A stretch of 64,000 nt of DNA, taken from NCBI GenBank assembly GCA_020081605.1, contig JAHREC010000013.1, forward strand, positions 5,394,001 to 5,458,000, read 5' to 3'. Source of the DNA: Albifimbria verrucaria (taxonomy: Eukaryota > Ascomycota > Sordariomycetes > Hypocreales > Stachybotryaceae). Of the stretch, positions 1 to 11,145 are shown piece by piece (position 1 is the stretch's first letter; each line of letters starts with the position of its first letter). The notes under the pieces were generated by a model. That model saw only the letters and a list, made by a program, of their open reading frames with translations, was not told the DNA's origin and did not search any database. The translations under genes were made by a program, and so were the position numbers.

Positions 1-728
1 AAGCTCATCCCCGCAACACCACCATCCCCACCAAGAAGTCCGAGGTCTTCTCTACCTTCTCTGACAACCAGCCCGGTGTCCTGATCCAGGTCTACGAGGG
101 TGAGCGTCAGCGCACCAAGGACAACCATCTGCTCGGCAAGTTCGAGCTTACCGGTATCCCCCTGCCCCCGTGGTGTTCCCCAGATTGAGGTCACCTTCGA
201 TGTTGATGCCAACGGTATCATGAACGTCTCTGCCGTCGAGAAGGGCACCGGCAAGTCCAACAAGATTGTCATCACCAACGACAAGGGCCGTCTCTCCAAG
301 GAGGATATCGAGCGTATGCTTGCTGAGGCCGAGAAGTACAAGGATGAGGATGAGGCTGAGGGCCGCCGTGTCGCTGCCAAGAACGGCCTTGAGTCTTACG
401 CCTACTCTCTGCGCAACACCCTCAGCGACCCCAAGGTCGACGAGAAGATCGAGGCTGCTGACAAGGAGAAGCTCACTGCTGAGATCGACAAGGTCGTTGC
501 CTGGCTCGACGACAGCCAGCAGGCCACTCGTGAGGAGTACGAGGAGCACCAGAAGGAGCTCGAGGCCGTTGCCAACCCCATCATGATGAAGTTCTACGGA
601 GCTGGTGGTGAGGGTGGCATGCCCGGTGGCATGCCCGGCGGTCCTGGCGGCTTCCTGGCGCCGGTGGTCCCGGTGGTGCCCCTGGTGCCGGCGGCGACGA
701 CGGCCCCACCGTCGAGGAGGTCGACTAA
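1..728 (+). CDS. Cytosolic Hsp70 chaperone (Ssa type), C-terminal part
   Basis: This is the last third of an Hsp70. The visible part starts in the substrate-binding domain ([12 protein letters not shown], then [11 protein letters not shown]) and continues through the conserved core [16 protein letters not shown], the helical lid ([16 protein letters not shown]) and a Gly/Pro-rich tail ending in GPTVEEVD. The EEVD terminus is the docking motif for TPR co-chaperones and marks a cytosolic Ssa/Hsp70 rather than BiP or mitochondrial Ssc1. The ATPase domain lies outside the window. The frame breaks four times, each time fixed by one extra C: runs at 9-12, 158-162, 165-169 and 654-655. Stop is at 726-728. 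Because the protein is so conserved on both sides of each break, I read these as sequence errors and not as a pseudogene. Family certain; exact paralogue inferred. Confidence 0.95.
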
Positions 729-3028
729 ATTTCTTGATACCCTCGCTCGGAGTTGGATGCGGTCGGACGAAACGTGGAGGATCCATGACGACACGATTAG
801 ATATTTCTTGCGTTGCTTTTGCATTTTACGGTTATGAACAGGGGAAAAACTAGGTGGTTAAACCTGGAATGTACTCTAATGATTAAGGGATTAATACAAT
901 GCCTTTAGAAATAAGCTAAATGTGCCTCAGTATGAACATGATGTGAATGTGAAATTGAATGTGACAGCCTTAGTATGATTAGGGGTGTGAAGCCCTCCTG
1001 GGTGGTTGTTCACTAAACTTGGTCTTACAACAAATGAGAATGGAACAGATTGCAGTTTGCTAATGGTTCGTGTTCAGGTTTGGGCTCTGTGTAGTTGGAA
1101 GAAGCTTGTTGTCATTCTGGATGAGACTTAGTCGCGTGTTTGCCGAAATCATGCTTCCTCTCGTTCAAGTTGCTATGGACATCTCATCAATTAGACGGTT
1201 AAGATACTGCGGGATTTTTGTCATAAATCCTCCAACTTCTTACGATCTATGGAGCGCATCGTCTAGTTTCTCCAGGGCTGGGCCAGCGCAATGCAGATCA
1301 TGCGTGATTACATTGCTCCTGGGCGTTTCATTGAACAACTCATAAAGAACCTCGATCTACTGACGTTTCCTTGAAGACCTATTGACCACCCTGAGACAGC
1401 CCGTGGTTTTGGCACCGTAACGTAGCTCCCACCACGCCGTCATCTCCAGGGTAAGTCCCCAACATGAACAGGTACGGGGTTTGAAGTAAACTACCTACTT
1501 TGTTAGGACAAAACAACACCACACCCCAGATCGCAAGACCGGTTACTTCGAAGGTCATGACAACAATCTGAGGGTGATGATAAGTGGAATTGGATGTCAC
1601 ATAGCATTCGACCAATTCTATAAGAATGTAAGGTAGGAAGCAATGGAGTATATTCATACAGAAAGATCAAACGTGCTTACTTGTCTCTCTCTTCCTTTAA
1701 GGTTGGGCAGACTGCAGTCTCTATCCCTTCGAGACGGGGAGCGAAGTAAAACTACCTACCTTAACTCAGGAAAGCCAAAATGAAACGCTGAACCTCGGTC
1801 CTTTCCCTTCCATGCCCAACACATTACCACACCTTATATTGCCACTAAATATGGGAGACCCTCGCTTAATAACACGTACGTTTCTTGTAGTTCAGCATCG
1901 TCAAGTCTCTATGGTATGTGCCTATCACCCTGCTGAGCACGTCGAAGATCGCATTCTTTGGGTATCTGAATCTGCGATACCCAGTCGTCGATAGTTGCCA
2001 GACAATCACCTATTCTTTCGTCTTTGTATGGCACGTCGTATAGAGGATTTTCTACATATCTACAATCTCTGGTTCGAGCACATGGATCGACCTCAGTAAG
2101 ATTCTAGATAAGGCAAATCAATGTGGACGTCTTGCAATCCAGTATCATTATCTGTGTATTCACGCAGTGGCAACTGTCACCGCTCATGTGTAGAGCTGAA
2201 GTTATAAAATGTAATCATATTGACATTCAGGAATAAAACCTCGGACCTCGTATTTAACGTGTGCATAAACTCAGATCTGATCTCAACATGTACCCACTGT
2301 GCTAATCTTCACAAATGCTCCATGGAGACGTCTACCGTCTGTACCATTTTCATGTGACTCGACGTGAGCTTGGAAACCGGTCGCCAATTTCTTTATGACA
2401 CTCTCCTACCTCACAGCTCTCGTAAGAGTATCACCACGCTTTGGCTGTTCCAGCAACCCTTTGTGCGACTTGACGAGATTCTGCCTTTTGAGTTAGTTTG
2501 ACATAGTTATTGATAAAGATTGGAATAATTGAATAGGTACACAAGGGGCTTATTCACATGCTGCCGCGAGACTCGCACTCTCATAGGCCAGGGTTTCTTT
2601 CATGCCTTCATATTCCGGTACTGGAAGCCGTGATAAAACCTGTTGAGTACTCATTCTCCTTCTTACAGATCCCTGGATCACATTTTTTTATATCTACGTG
2701 TGGACCTAACGTTAGCATACACCACTTTCACACATGTTTCACATTGAGGTTACCATCGATGGCTGCCTCACCATCTGAGCGGTCGTTATCATGTCCCGGT
2801 CGATTGGATTGTTGCGACGTTTTTGGCACATCCGCGGTGCAATGTGACAGTGAGATGGCTTGTTGGTATCTTGTTGCTAGAATGTTTACGTTGAAGCTAA
2901 TGGGGATAGTAATAATACATGGAAGTTTTCCAGGTTTGAATATAATTAAGTGGTTAAATATTAATAAATGTTTAATAGATATCTATATAGATGCCAAGCA
3001 TAAGGGCATATAGGCAATTAAGCACCAG
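729..3028. other. Gene-poor AT-rich spacer between Hsp70 and the MFS gene
   Basis: Holds the 3' flanks of two convergent genes (Hsp70 on plus, MFS on minus). No intact gene is supported. A decayed protein-coding remnant lies on the minus strand near 1065-1372 (listed separately). An open frame at 2558-3013 has no recognisable domain and odd composition, so it is not called. Confidence 0.6.
1065..1372 (-). pseudogene. Decayed protein-coding remnant, family not recognised
   Basis: Read on the minus strand, about 100 codons look like genuine protein: pieces such as IEVLYELFNETP, THDLHCAGPALEKLDD, EVGGFMTKIPQYLNRL and RGSMISANTRLSL follow one another in a single frame. They are interrupted by three in-frame stops (TAG before IEV, TAA before EVGG, TGA before TRGS). 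Each stop differs by one C-to-T change from CAG, CAA and CGA respectively; two of these are CpA-to-TpA, the context used by fungal repeat-induced point mutation. No start, no clear splice sites and no domain were recognised. That it is a mutated gene copy is an inference; the stops and the protein-like composition are seen directly. Confidence 0.5.
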
Positions 3029-5233
3029 TTAAATGTGACTCGGGTTTCCCGGATTTGCTGTGAGCCTAATATCCCGCTCCTCATCTAGCGGTTGCCGTCC
3101 TCTGATCAAGTTCCATAGATACATGCCTTCTTGCACATCACGGTCACTAGGACCATCACTTTGAGCATCCTTGCTTAGCCTAACATTGCCGAGGAAGAAA
3201 GTGCATATCCAACCCTAGGTCTCGTCAATACAAGTCTTGCATAGTGTGGAGTGAATTTGCTACATACCGAGATCATCAATGGAGTGATCGCAACAAATGC
3301 CCAAACGACACCCATCTGTCCCCACGAGTTAGCCATTATCCTCCATACAGCTTTGAAGTTCTACTAACCTTAGCCTTATGTATAATATGTTCTTGTACCT
3401 CTAATGGTAGATCCTGGCTTGGAGCAAAGCTGTCTTGGCTGGAGTCGAACCCGGAGACGTTGTTAAAGACAGTGGACATGACGGTTAAACCGAGAGTGCC
3501 TCCAAATGGAATGGCCACCGACAATAGACCAACAACGGCAGCACGGTGTTGTCTGAAAATGCCGAGGCCGTGTAGTGGTGCGGCCATGAACCTCAACCCA
3601 ATACCAGCTCCAACAAGGGACATCATGCCATACACCGTCGCAGTTCGCTCCGTATACATGGCCCAGGCGAGGAGGCCAACGCCTATCGTCTCCACGGTGG
3701 TGCCCAAGAAAATGGGAGGAAATGTCATCCGTGGCCAGGAGTTGCAGAAAAATGAACAAAGCAGAACACCACCTGGAGAAGCGTATGTTAGAATCTTGCA
3801 CCAGACAATTTCCATGATTGAATCTATGCACTTACCTCCAAGTCCAGGAGTAAAGTACAAAAGTTGCACTCCTGATTTATCAGAACTGTAGCCCTAGAAG
3901 ATCGGTCAGTGACACATTAAATATCGCCTCTAATTCCATCCACATACCTTGACTGCAATAAAGTAGATGTTGCAGAAAAATAACACCTGATGCTATTAGC
4001 TTATTTGTCGCAGTTTAAAGCATAGCACAATACAGTAGCTTACCGCATATAAAGCTACACCACTCATACATTCGGTCCACCAAACGAGCCCAATATCCTT
4101 GTGCGTCAGGATAGACCATGGGATCATAGCTTTGGCCCAAGGCATCTTCGCTGATAATGCCCTTCCAGGTGACATGAGCCGTTGCCAGATAATGAAGCAG
4201 ACGACTAATATACATCCTATTATAAGGGGTGTGAGGACGGCAGCGGAACTCCAAGGGTATGTGGCACCACCCCAAGTCAAGGCAAGGACTATCAACCCAA
4301 ATCCGAAGAGGAAAAGTATCTGCCCACCAAAGTCGATAGTCTTCAGACGCGCAACAAACACCATTCGACGGCCGGGCTCGATGGTTCCGTCTACCTCAGG
4401 GATGGGTTGGGGGCCAAGCAGTTCCTTTCGCAGGATGAAGAAGGCAACCAGTAGACCCGCCGTAGCAACAGGAAGATTGATGGCAAAGCACCACCTCCAG
4501 CTGGCATTGGTCATGTAACCTGTTCTCGAGTTAGCTAAACTGAGTGCCCCCTTTTAGACAGAGAGACAACAAGTCGCACCTCCAATGACAGGGCCGATTG
4601 AGTAGGAAATTCCTCCAACTAGTGCTAGAACTGTCCAATTTTTTGCATTTTCCGCGAGAGATACCTTGTCAGCAAGAATAGTGCGGACAACAACGTTCAG
4701 GCCGGCGGCGGCGACACCTTGGAAGCCACGCCCCAGCAGAAGCACAGGAAAGGCATTTGTCGGTGCTCCGGTACACAAGGCACTGCCGATGAGCATTAGG
4801 ATTAGGGCAGCATTGAGACTGGCATTACGACCAAATACATCGGCCATCTGGCCCCAGAAAGGGATAAAGGCGGCGGAGGTGAGGTTAAAAGCCGATGCGA
4901 TCCAGTTGAACTGCGAGCCCTCACCAAAATCATGGGCAATCCACGGTAAGGCACTCGCTATACTAGACGGTAATTATTGGTTAGATACACGCAAGAAAAA
5001 TAGACGAAAGGGCTAGGATTGGCGTACATGGTTGAGTCGAAAGCCTGCAGGGCAAAGGGAAGGATAAGACCGAGAACAAGTTTCCATCGATACTTTGTTG
5101 CGGCACGCTTTTCAGCTTTGCAACTCATGCAAGGCTCTATTGACGGATCATCGCGGTGGCTGCAACCTGTAGGGGTTGGCGTATCGTTTTGTTTCTTGGC
5201 GGCAAGTGCACGCCGGATAAGGGTTATAATCAT
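3029..5233 (-). CDS. MFS multidrug/small-molecule transporter, DHA2-type
   Basis: Membrane exporter of the major facilitator superfamily, probably a 14-helix DHA2 drug:proton antiporter in the plasma membrane. From the start at 5233 (MIITLIRRAL) a hydrophilic N-terminus with a CMSC motif leads into WKLVLGLILPFALQAFDST. An intron (donor GTACGC, acceptor CTAG) is followed by IIASALPWIAHDFGEG and motif A, GQMADVFGRN, between TM2 and TM3, then LLGRGFQGVAAAG. Further exons give FAINLPVATAGLLVAFFI, FGFGLIVLALTWGGATYPW and the C-terminal bundle (GAGIGLRFMAAP, IPFGGTLGLTVMSTVFN). The last intron (GTATGT...CTAG) joins FVAITPLMIS to ICTFFLGNVRL, and the hydrophilic tail ends at a TAA at 3029-3031. About six introns. 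The frame appears intact, unlike most genes here. Substrate unknown. It is divergent from the 2EXR gene, with 1.3 kb between them. Confidence 0.88.
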
Positions 5234-5347
5234 GGCTCAGACTTTTAGAACCACACAGAGGAGATGTCAAATGCAAAAGAAGATAGAATGAGATGTTTGC
5301 TTGGGTATGCCAAGACAAACATCCTGAGGTATAGACGAGCCATTCTG

Positions 5348-5358
5348 GTTTATATAAG
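5348..5358 (-). promoter_or_regulatory. TATA-box-like element of the MFS gene
   Basis: The minus strand reads ACTTATATAAACC about 115-125 nt upstream of the MFS start codon at 5233. Position and sequence fit a TATA box; no transcript data are available. Confidence 0.4.
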
Positions 5359-5483
5359 TCGTGAACCCAAGGCTCTAAGATGACTATAATTTCAGAGGCA
5401 ACGCGGCTAGCTGACTACAACCAGGGCGATTTTTCGGGAGCCGGCACGTATGAATGGCTATGCGATCCATACGATTGCGTGTG

Positions 5484-5656
5484 AGCTCGAATGGGCTTCC
5501 CAAGGAGGAAGAGCCTGGCGTGCTGGACGCAACGGCATTGGACAGTTGGTGAGAAGCGTCTTTGATGACAAGGGTCCAGCCTCAGGAGCCACAGGGCTGA
5601 GCAGAGCTCGAATCGGTTTCCAGAATGAGTTTAGGCTCGAATGGGCTTCCGATTTG
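5484..5656. repeat. Short direct repeats GCTCGAATGGGCTTCC
   Basis: The 16-mer GCTCGAATGGGCTTCC occurs near 5486 and again near 5635, with a degenerate third copy (GCTCGAATCGGTTTCC) near 5604. They lie in the intergenic region between the divergently transcribed MFS and 2EXR genes. They could be regulatory sites or remains of a local duplication. Confidence 0.4.
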
Positions 5657-6539
5657 GGCTTGGCCTGGCTGGCTGCAGGGCAGAGTTGGAATGACAAGGA
5701 TCAGCTACTGCAGCTCTCATTGAAGAAGCTGACCCGGCTAACCCAAGCCCTGATAATCGTGATATCGAGCGTAGCGAGGCCGGCTCGATGCAATCGCCGC
5801 CGGAGGCATGTGCTAGGCGCCCGTAACGTTGCCCTTGATGTTGCCTTTGACATACCCGAGGGCCCACACGGTTTCCGTTTTGCTTACCCCTACGGGAAGG
5901 GCTCAGTTCCTGTAATGACTAGTTTCATATAAGCATTCGATTCTGTATTATCTATTTGTATCAAGTTGATGTTCATTCTTAACTCGTCAGCATTAAATTT
6001 GAATCCTACTAGAATATTCGAAGGCTTCTGTTTTATTAGTATGCACCCCTAGTTCGCTTGCCTCCCGCTCGTCGCCTTCATTGCAATCTGCGCAGTAAAA
6101 TGTCAACTGGCGTTTTGCGAAGCAGACATGTCTGCACGCCTGTTTCTCGAATCAAGAGGAATCGCTTGGAGTTGAGCAGGCTCCAATAGCATATTTGTTA
6201 ACGAGAGTGGCGAATATACCTGAACCAGGTCCACATACCTGAGCAAGAAGACACTTTGACACAAGATGCAACCAAGAAAGGAAATGCAAACCCTTCTCTT
6301 AGTATAACAGCAGGGATATTTGCAATTTTATATAAAACTCTTCTCTGTAACGATTTTATTTCACTGCGGACAGAAGGAAAGACATTTCATCACATTTTGC
6401 GGATCTTGGTCCGCTCACCATCTGACAACCACGACCCCTCCAACTGACGTCGCGAGCCCAACACGGCTGACTCGTCTAGGTGCTACACAGCTGTCTCTTA
6501 ATTCCGCCCAAAGCTCTACATCAGAACTAGAGGAGGTGA

Positions 6540-7363
6540 ATGATGGGCGATCGCGAAGAGGCAACGCAAGACTGTTCCGATCCTAAGCTCTGGCTCGAGT
6601 TCCGGACGTTTGATGACGGGCTGTCGGCCCACGCACACGCTACCCCACCATTCACCACGTTCCCGCAGTTCGCACAGCTACCGACAGAGCTGCGGCTGAA
6701 GATCTGGTCATGCCTGGTCCAGCCTCGTGTCGTCGTGGTCTGCTGCCTCCAGAAGGGCAGACAGGTGGAGCAACGGCGCCAGGAGCTGCGCCGGCGGACT
6801 CGCGGGGCCGGGACGCCGGTCCTGCTGCACGTGAATCGTGAGTCCCGCTACGTCGGGCTCCGGCACTACGAGGCCACATTCAGCTGGAAGATATCCAACA
6901 TCGTGACCGATACCCCGGCGTCGCGGCCCGCCCAGGTCTACTTCAATTTCGCCCTCGACGCCCTGTACCTGACGGGCGAGCTGGAGGCCTTCGACACCAA
7001 TGGCTTCAACCTACCCATGGTGTACTTCCTACGGCGCGAGGACACGCGACGGGTGCGGCACGTGGCCTGCGCCTTCGCAGAGCTGGGCTACCCGGAGCAA
7101 GAGAGCGACCAGGTCTTTGGTGCCTGTGGCACGTGGTCGACAGGTTCAAGGGCGTGGGTCGCCTGCTGCTGACGGTGGGCGAGGCGGACGAGGAGCAGAT
7201 GAAGGGGTGCCTGCTGCGGAGCACGGACAATGTCATGCAGAAGATCTGGAACGGGTGGATGGCCGGCACCACAGTCACCAACTCGACCATGGCCAACAAA
7301 CAGATGCTGCTGGTCAAAGAGGATGACTTGGCTGAATTTGTGGCGAGCCACCCTGGTGGTTGA
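6540..7363 (+). CDS. 2EXR (F-box-like) domain protein
   Basis: Encodes about 274 residues of the fungal-expanded 2EXR family. The diagnostic segment is near residues 40-60: FTTFPQFAQLPTELRLKIW, an F-box-like helix-turn, followed by LLHVNRESRYVGLRHYE and the beta-rich YFNFALDALYLTG. Function in this family is largely unknown; the F-box resemblance suggests protein-protein interaction. The reading frame breaks once at a TTT run (7116-7118): adding one T joins QESDQVF to WCLWHVVDRFKGVGRLLLTV and on to the stop at 7361-7363. Two adjacent ATGs (6540, 6543) follow a purine-rich leader; either may start. It is an intronless gene with clearly higher GC than its AT-rich flanks. Confidence 0.82.
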
Positions 7364-8653
7364 CGGAGAGAGAGCATGGAGTACTGGTAATGACAAAGGA
7401 GTTGAGGTATTGCCTTCTTGATTAGGTGTGAGACGTATATTATGACATTTCTCTGAATTGAACATGCTTTTTTTTTTCCTTCGATCATTTTGAGTAAAAA
7501 TTGAAGCGTCTTGTAACGTATATCTTCATACTGCACTACATTATGGTGAATCTCAATCTGTCCGTCTCCAACTCATCTTTCCCTGATGGTATGCACTTAG
7601 CATTTCTTTAGAAGACCTCACTATGTCTTGGGCTAGCGACTTGAGGTCAGCTGTAGTCAAAGAGAGGGTGAAGACACTGTGTTAGCGCTAGGACCGATAA
7701 ATAGAAGCAGTGTCAGAATCAGTCAGAAGCTGAAGGAGCAACCTGGCAGGGCGAGGCTGCTGCTAATAAATAGTCTTAGGAGGTGGATGGATGAATGGCC
7801 AACAGCGACGCCAGATGGTGATCCTGAGTTTCCCAGCGTCAGATCTGCCCGCTCTACCATCTCCTCCGATATCTATGATACATTTTCCCACAGGACAAGT
7901 GCACCAGCAATACCTAGACGCAAGCAAGCAAGCAAGCAAGCAGGTAGCAATAAAATAGGGACCGCAAGCACTGATAAATAAGAAAAAGGATCAATGCATA
8001 TCAGAATAATATTCGGATAAGATTAGCATATAACTTGAATAAATATCTAAGTATATCCTTATATTTTTATATTAATTTAAGAATTTTCTTCTGAGATTCA
8101 TCGACTAGTATTCTAAGAAAGAGCACAGGGCTTGCAACCTGCCTCTCTCTTTTTTGCTCGCCAGTTGGCAAGCAAGTGGCAGACCGGCAACGAGGCAATC
8201 CCTCTCCAGGTCTTCCATTGCTGGCTTGGTCACTTCTCGAGCATTTTGTGCTCTTCACATCGACCTCAACACCAAGGTGAAAGCCAACCTCCACCTCAAC
8301 ACCTACATCATCACCAACCACAGCCGAGATTCTTCATCACCACATCTTGCAACCGTGTGAACTTGATACCCTCGTGTTATTTCATAAAATCATAAGCAGC
8401 ATTCATTTTTCTTTTTCTTTTTCTCACCGAATCGCATCTTACGCCTGTACGTTCCTTACCTTGCATGCTCCAACTTCGTGCTCCCTTTCATGCTTGTCTC
8501 AATCTACTCTGCACATCGTACAATACTAACTCTTGTACTCGGTGGCTCGGTAGAACAATTGGAACGGCGGTAAATACATTTCCTCGCGTTTTATCTTCCT
8601 CAATGTCCATGTACTTACTAACCAGGATCGTTAGGAAGTATTTAGTAATTACC
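7364..8653. other. Intergenic spacer, no gene seen
   Basis: AT-rich spacer downstream of the 2EXR gene. It contains a CAAG tetranucleotide run at 7921-7941 and pyrimidine-rich sequence around 8400-8420. No supported coding region. Confidence 0.6.
7921..7942. repeat. (CAAG)n tetranucleotide microsatellite
   Basis: Five consecutive CAAG units. Confidence 0.8.
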
Positions 8654-8998
8654 ATGCCTCCGAAAAGCCAGCACATATGGGTACGAAGGTTCCGGGACAG
8701 CCTTGAGAGAGGCGAGCCCAAGCTACTATATTATCTTGGCGCATGCCAGATATATGCAGGAGAGGATAACCTACCTGGTAAAATCCAGGAACAAACTAAA
8801 GATTGGGCTACTGGAAAGTCTGCCACGCCCGAAGAATTAGAAGCTCTAAGTAAAAAGGAGAGAGGGAAGATCTTTACAGCCTTACGAGAGGCTGTCGCAG
8901 AGTTAGAATATACAACATTCAACCGCGGTCCAGCACCGCTCCTTGCGGCAAAGGTTGTTATGAGCTGCACACCCAGGGGGCAATGTAGCCGTTATTAA
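8654..8998 (+). CDS. Small orphan protein, 114 aa, unknown
   Basis: I do not recognise this protein. The ATG at 8654 sits in a good context (ACCATGCC), and the product MPPKSQHIWVRRF... is hydrophilic and balanced, with segments LERGEPKLLYYLGACQIY, EELEALSKKERGKIFTALRE and a short C-terminus containing two cysteines. No signal peptide or membrane segment. The open frame extends further upstream (to 8465), but that part is rich in Ser/Cys/Leu and looks like leader. It sits immediately before an AT-rich minisatellite in a gene-poor stretch. It may be a lineage-specific gene or a remnant of a larger one; the composition favours real coding. Confidence 0.45.
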   Translation: MPPKSQHIWVRRFRDSLERGEPKLLYYLGACQIYAGEDNLPGKIQEQTKDWATGKSATPEELEALSKKERGKIFTALREAVAELEYTTFNRGPAPLLAAKVVMSCTPRGQCSRY

Positions 8999-9045
8999 AA
9001 GGAAGACTTAAATACTACCCATAATTTTCATTCCATTATTATGAT

Positions 9046-9218
9046 CATTATTATTATAACTTGCTTACAGTTTCGATCGTTTATTATTATAAATTACCCA
9101 CAGTTTTGCTCGTTTATTATTATAAATTGCTCACAGTTTTAATCATCTATTATTATAAATTAATTACAATTTTGGTTGCCTATTATTATAAATTGCTCAT
9201 GTTTTTTGGTCATTTGTT
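9046..9218 (+). repeat. 33-bp AT-rich minisatellite, about 5 copies
   Basis: Tandem copies of a 33-bp unit built on TTTATTATTATAAATT followed by GCTCACAGTTTT or a variant. Copies diverge by a few bases each, and the last is about 34 bp. Because 33 is a multiple of three, one frame stays open and reads as an 11-residue repeat centred on YYYKLLTVL. It is more likely a non-coding minisatellite than a protein repeat. Confidence 0.75.
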
Positions 9219-9602
9219 CTTAAACACCTTGTTCATTATTAGTTGAGATACCTGCGCTAGGTATGCGAAGTTTCGGTCCTCCCATTGTATATACACAGGA
9301 ATACTGTGAAGAAAGTGGGATATTTTGCCAGCTGGTGCCCACCCTCTCCAGGAAACGTAAGAGTATTAGTACCGCATCACATAAAGGCAAATCGGCAAGG
9401 ATTATCGGTAAAGCACTGAGATTCCCATTCACCACTACTCTCGTGCATCTTTACCAGAGTCCCGAGTCAATACCTACTATACGAGCCGAGGTGAAATGCC
9501 CACGACTAACAGTACTCCCTTCCATTGTACCACCGGCAGTTGGTTGATTCATTGCATGAACTGCACTTGCTGATGGACCGTATGCTTTCAAGTCGCTTCA
9601 CT

Positions 9603-9765
9603 AAGGCACTCAGGGCAGCATACCGCATCAGGTTTGGGCCTCTCACCAGGCATTTTTTAACCTAGAGGTATTCGGATCAGAGCATGCGAGACACTTAGGG
9701 CGGCATGTTGCACCAGGTTTAGACATCTCGCCAGCTGTTACTTATTACCTGGAGGTATGGGGAAA
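9603..9765. repeat. Diverged direct repeat of about 75 bp
   Basis: Two adjacent blocks share the order CACTcAGGGCaGCAT, GCAtCAGGTTTgGgC, CTCaCCAG and ACCTaGAGGTAT (lower case marks variable positions), at about 9606-9674 and 9689-9757. This is an old local duplication. Confidence 0.6.
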
Positions 9766-11102
9766 TAGAATATTGCTATCCTGTTATGGACGTATGGACA
9801 GCAGTAGTGTCCATTGGCTACCATATCATGCACAACCTTGATCCTAGATTAAATAGCAACCTTATCCTGCTATGGATGGATATAACATTAATATTGTCCG
9901 TTACTTACCATGGTATGAGTTAAATGAACAAGTCACCCACCTTTGCAAGATAAGCTTAGTTTGGTCTCCTAGACATTTCCCAGGTTTGGGTGGCTGTATC
10001 ATAAGGCTCACGAAGCAGACTGGAAACGCTTGGACAAGTCTCGTGAAACCCTCGAAACCAAAGTCGTTCTCGGCAATTTAGATGTTTTACAGACAAGAGC
10101 TAGAGGATAAAAACCAACGGAAGGGTATCAACCATTTGACTAGTGAAGTTCCCATAAGGATTTGAACGAGACGAGATGAAGGGTGCGCTTTGTTCCAGTC
10201 ATTTTTGTATCAATCGTTGTTATACTGGCCAGGGTCAAATCCATCTGACCTCCAGTGCTGTTAGCATGTGATAGCTCCCTCGGTGTGGCTGGTGGGTGAG
10301 CTTTCCCATAACCAGCCTAGGAAGCCAGAGCTGGAAGGCGCCGCAAGCCTTGAAAACGGGTCATGAGCCAGAGGGTTGACACATTTTATATACACTTGGC
10401 TCCTTTGCACATGCATTTGTTTCGTATATATATAATATCTTTCTTCGTCTCCTGTCCATTCAAGACGAGCATGTGGTGAGATGAAGCTTGTGGAACGCAT
10501 CAGCCACAAGGTAACGTTAGACTAAATCAATGGCCAAAAGCTGGAGAAACCCCCACAGAGAGAGGGATTTGGATCCCCGCAGTGGGAAATAAGCACAAGC
10601 AAATGACGAAATACATGATGGTGGCTACCGCTTGGCGCGCATCCTTTGGTCCGGAAGCGATCGGTGCCAGCCATGAGGCTCCTACAGCTTTAGGCACGCA
10701 CCTTGTGCTGTATCACTTGCGGTTTTAAAAGTGTAGGTACGGCACCACGGAGAGTAAGAAAGGTTACCTTGGTGGCTACCAAGGCAGTGAGGTAACGTTA
10801 GTAGATGGGTAGATCCGTAGGTCTACAGGTACCTTGGGTTAAGGTACATACATTGTTTGCCAAAGTCGGCCATGATGATTAATGAAGGGTCTGGATGGAG
10901 CTCTTTGTCTCTGTACTGTTTCTCCCTCCTTCTCCCCATGACATCTGCTGCACCAGGCACGATGGAAATCAAATCCCTTGACCCTGCTTGGCGGTTGCTC
11001 CCCACAGAGGCAAAGGCAAGCGCAAGCCCAAGGCCAAGTGGACCCGGTTTGTCGGGTGCGGAGAAAAAGAACAGCATCATTATGGACGCGACTGTGGTCG
11101 AG

Positions 11103-11145
11103 GCTTGGACTGTGGACTTGGACTTGGACTTGGACCTGGACTTGT
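11103..11145. repeat. GGACTT hexanucleotide tract
   Basis: Four to five near-perfect GGACTT units (GGACTTGGACTTGGACTT and variants). Confidence 0.7.

Noticed and set aside
148..786. Minus-strand open frame of 212 codons
   Set aside because: Antisense shadow of the Hsp70 coding sequence.
2558..3013. Plus-strand open frame of 151 codons
   Set aside because: Ends just inside the 3' flank of the MFS gene; biased composition, no motif and an Ile/Lys/Asn-rich end typical of AT-rich non-coding sequence.
3437..3456. Minus-strand GGGTTCGACTCC resembling a tRNA B box
   Set aside because: Lies inside MFS codons (SGFDSS), and no A box or acceptor stem surrounds it.
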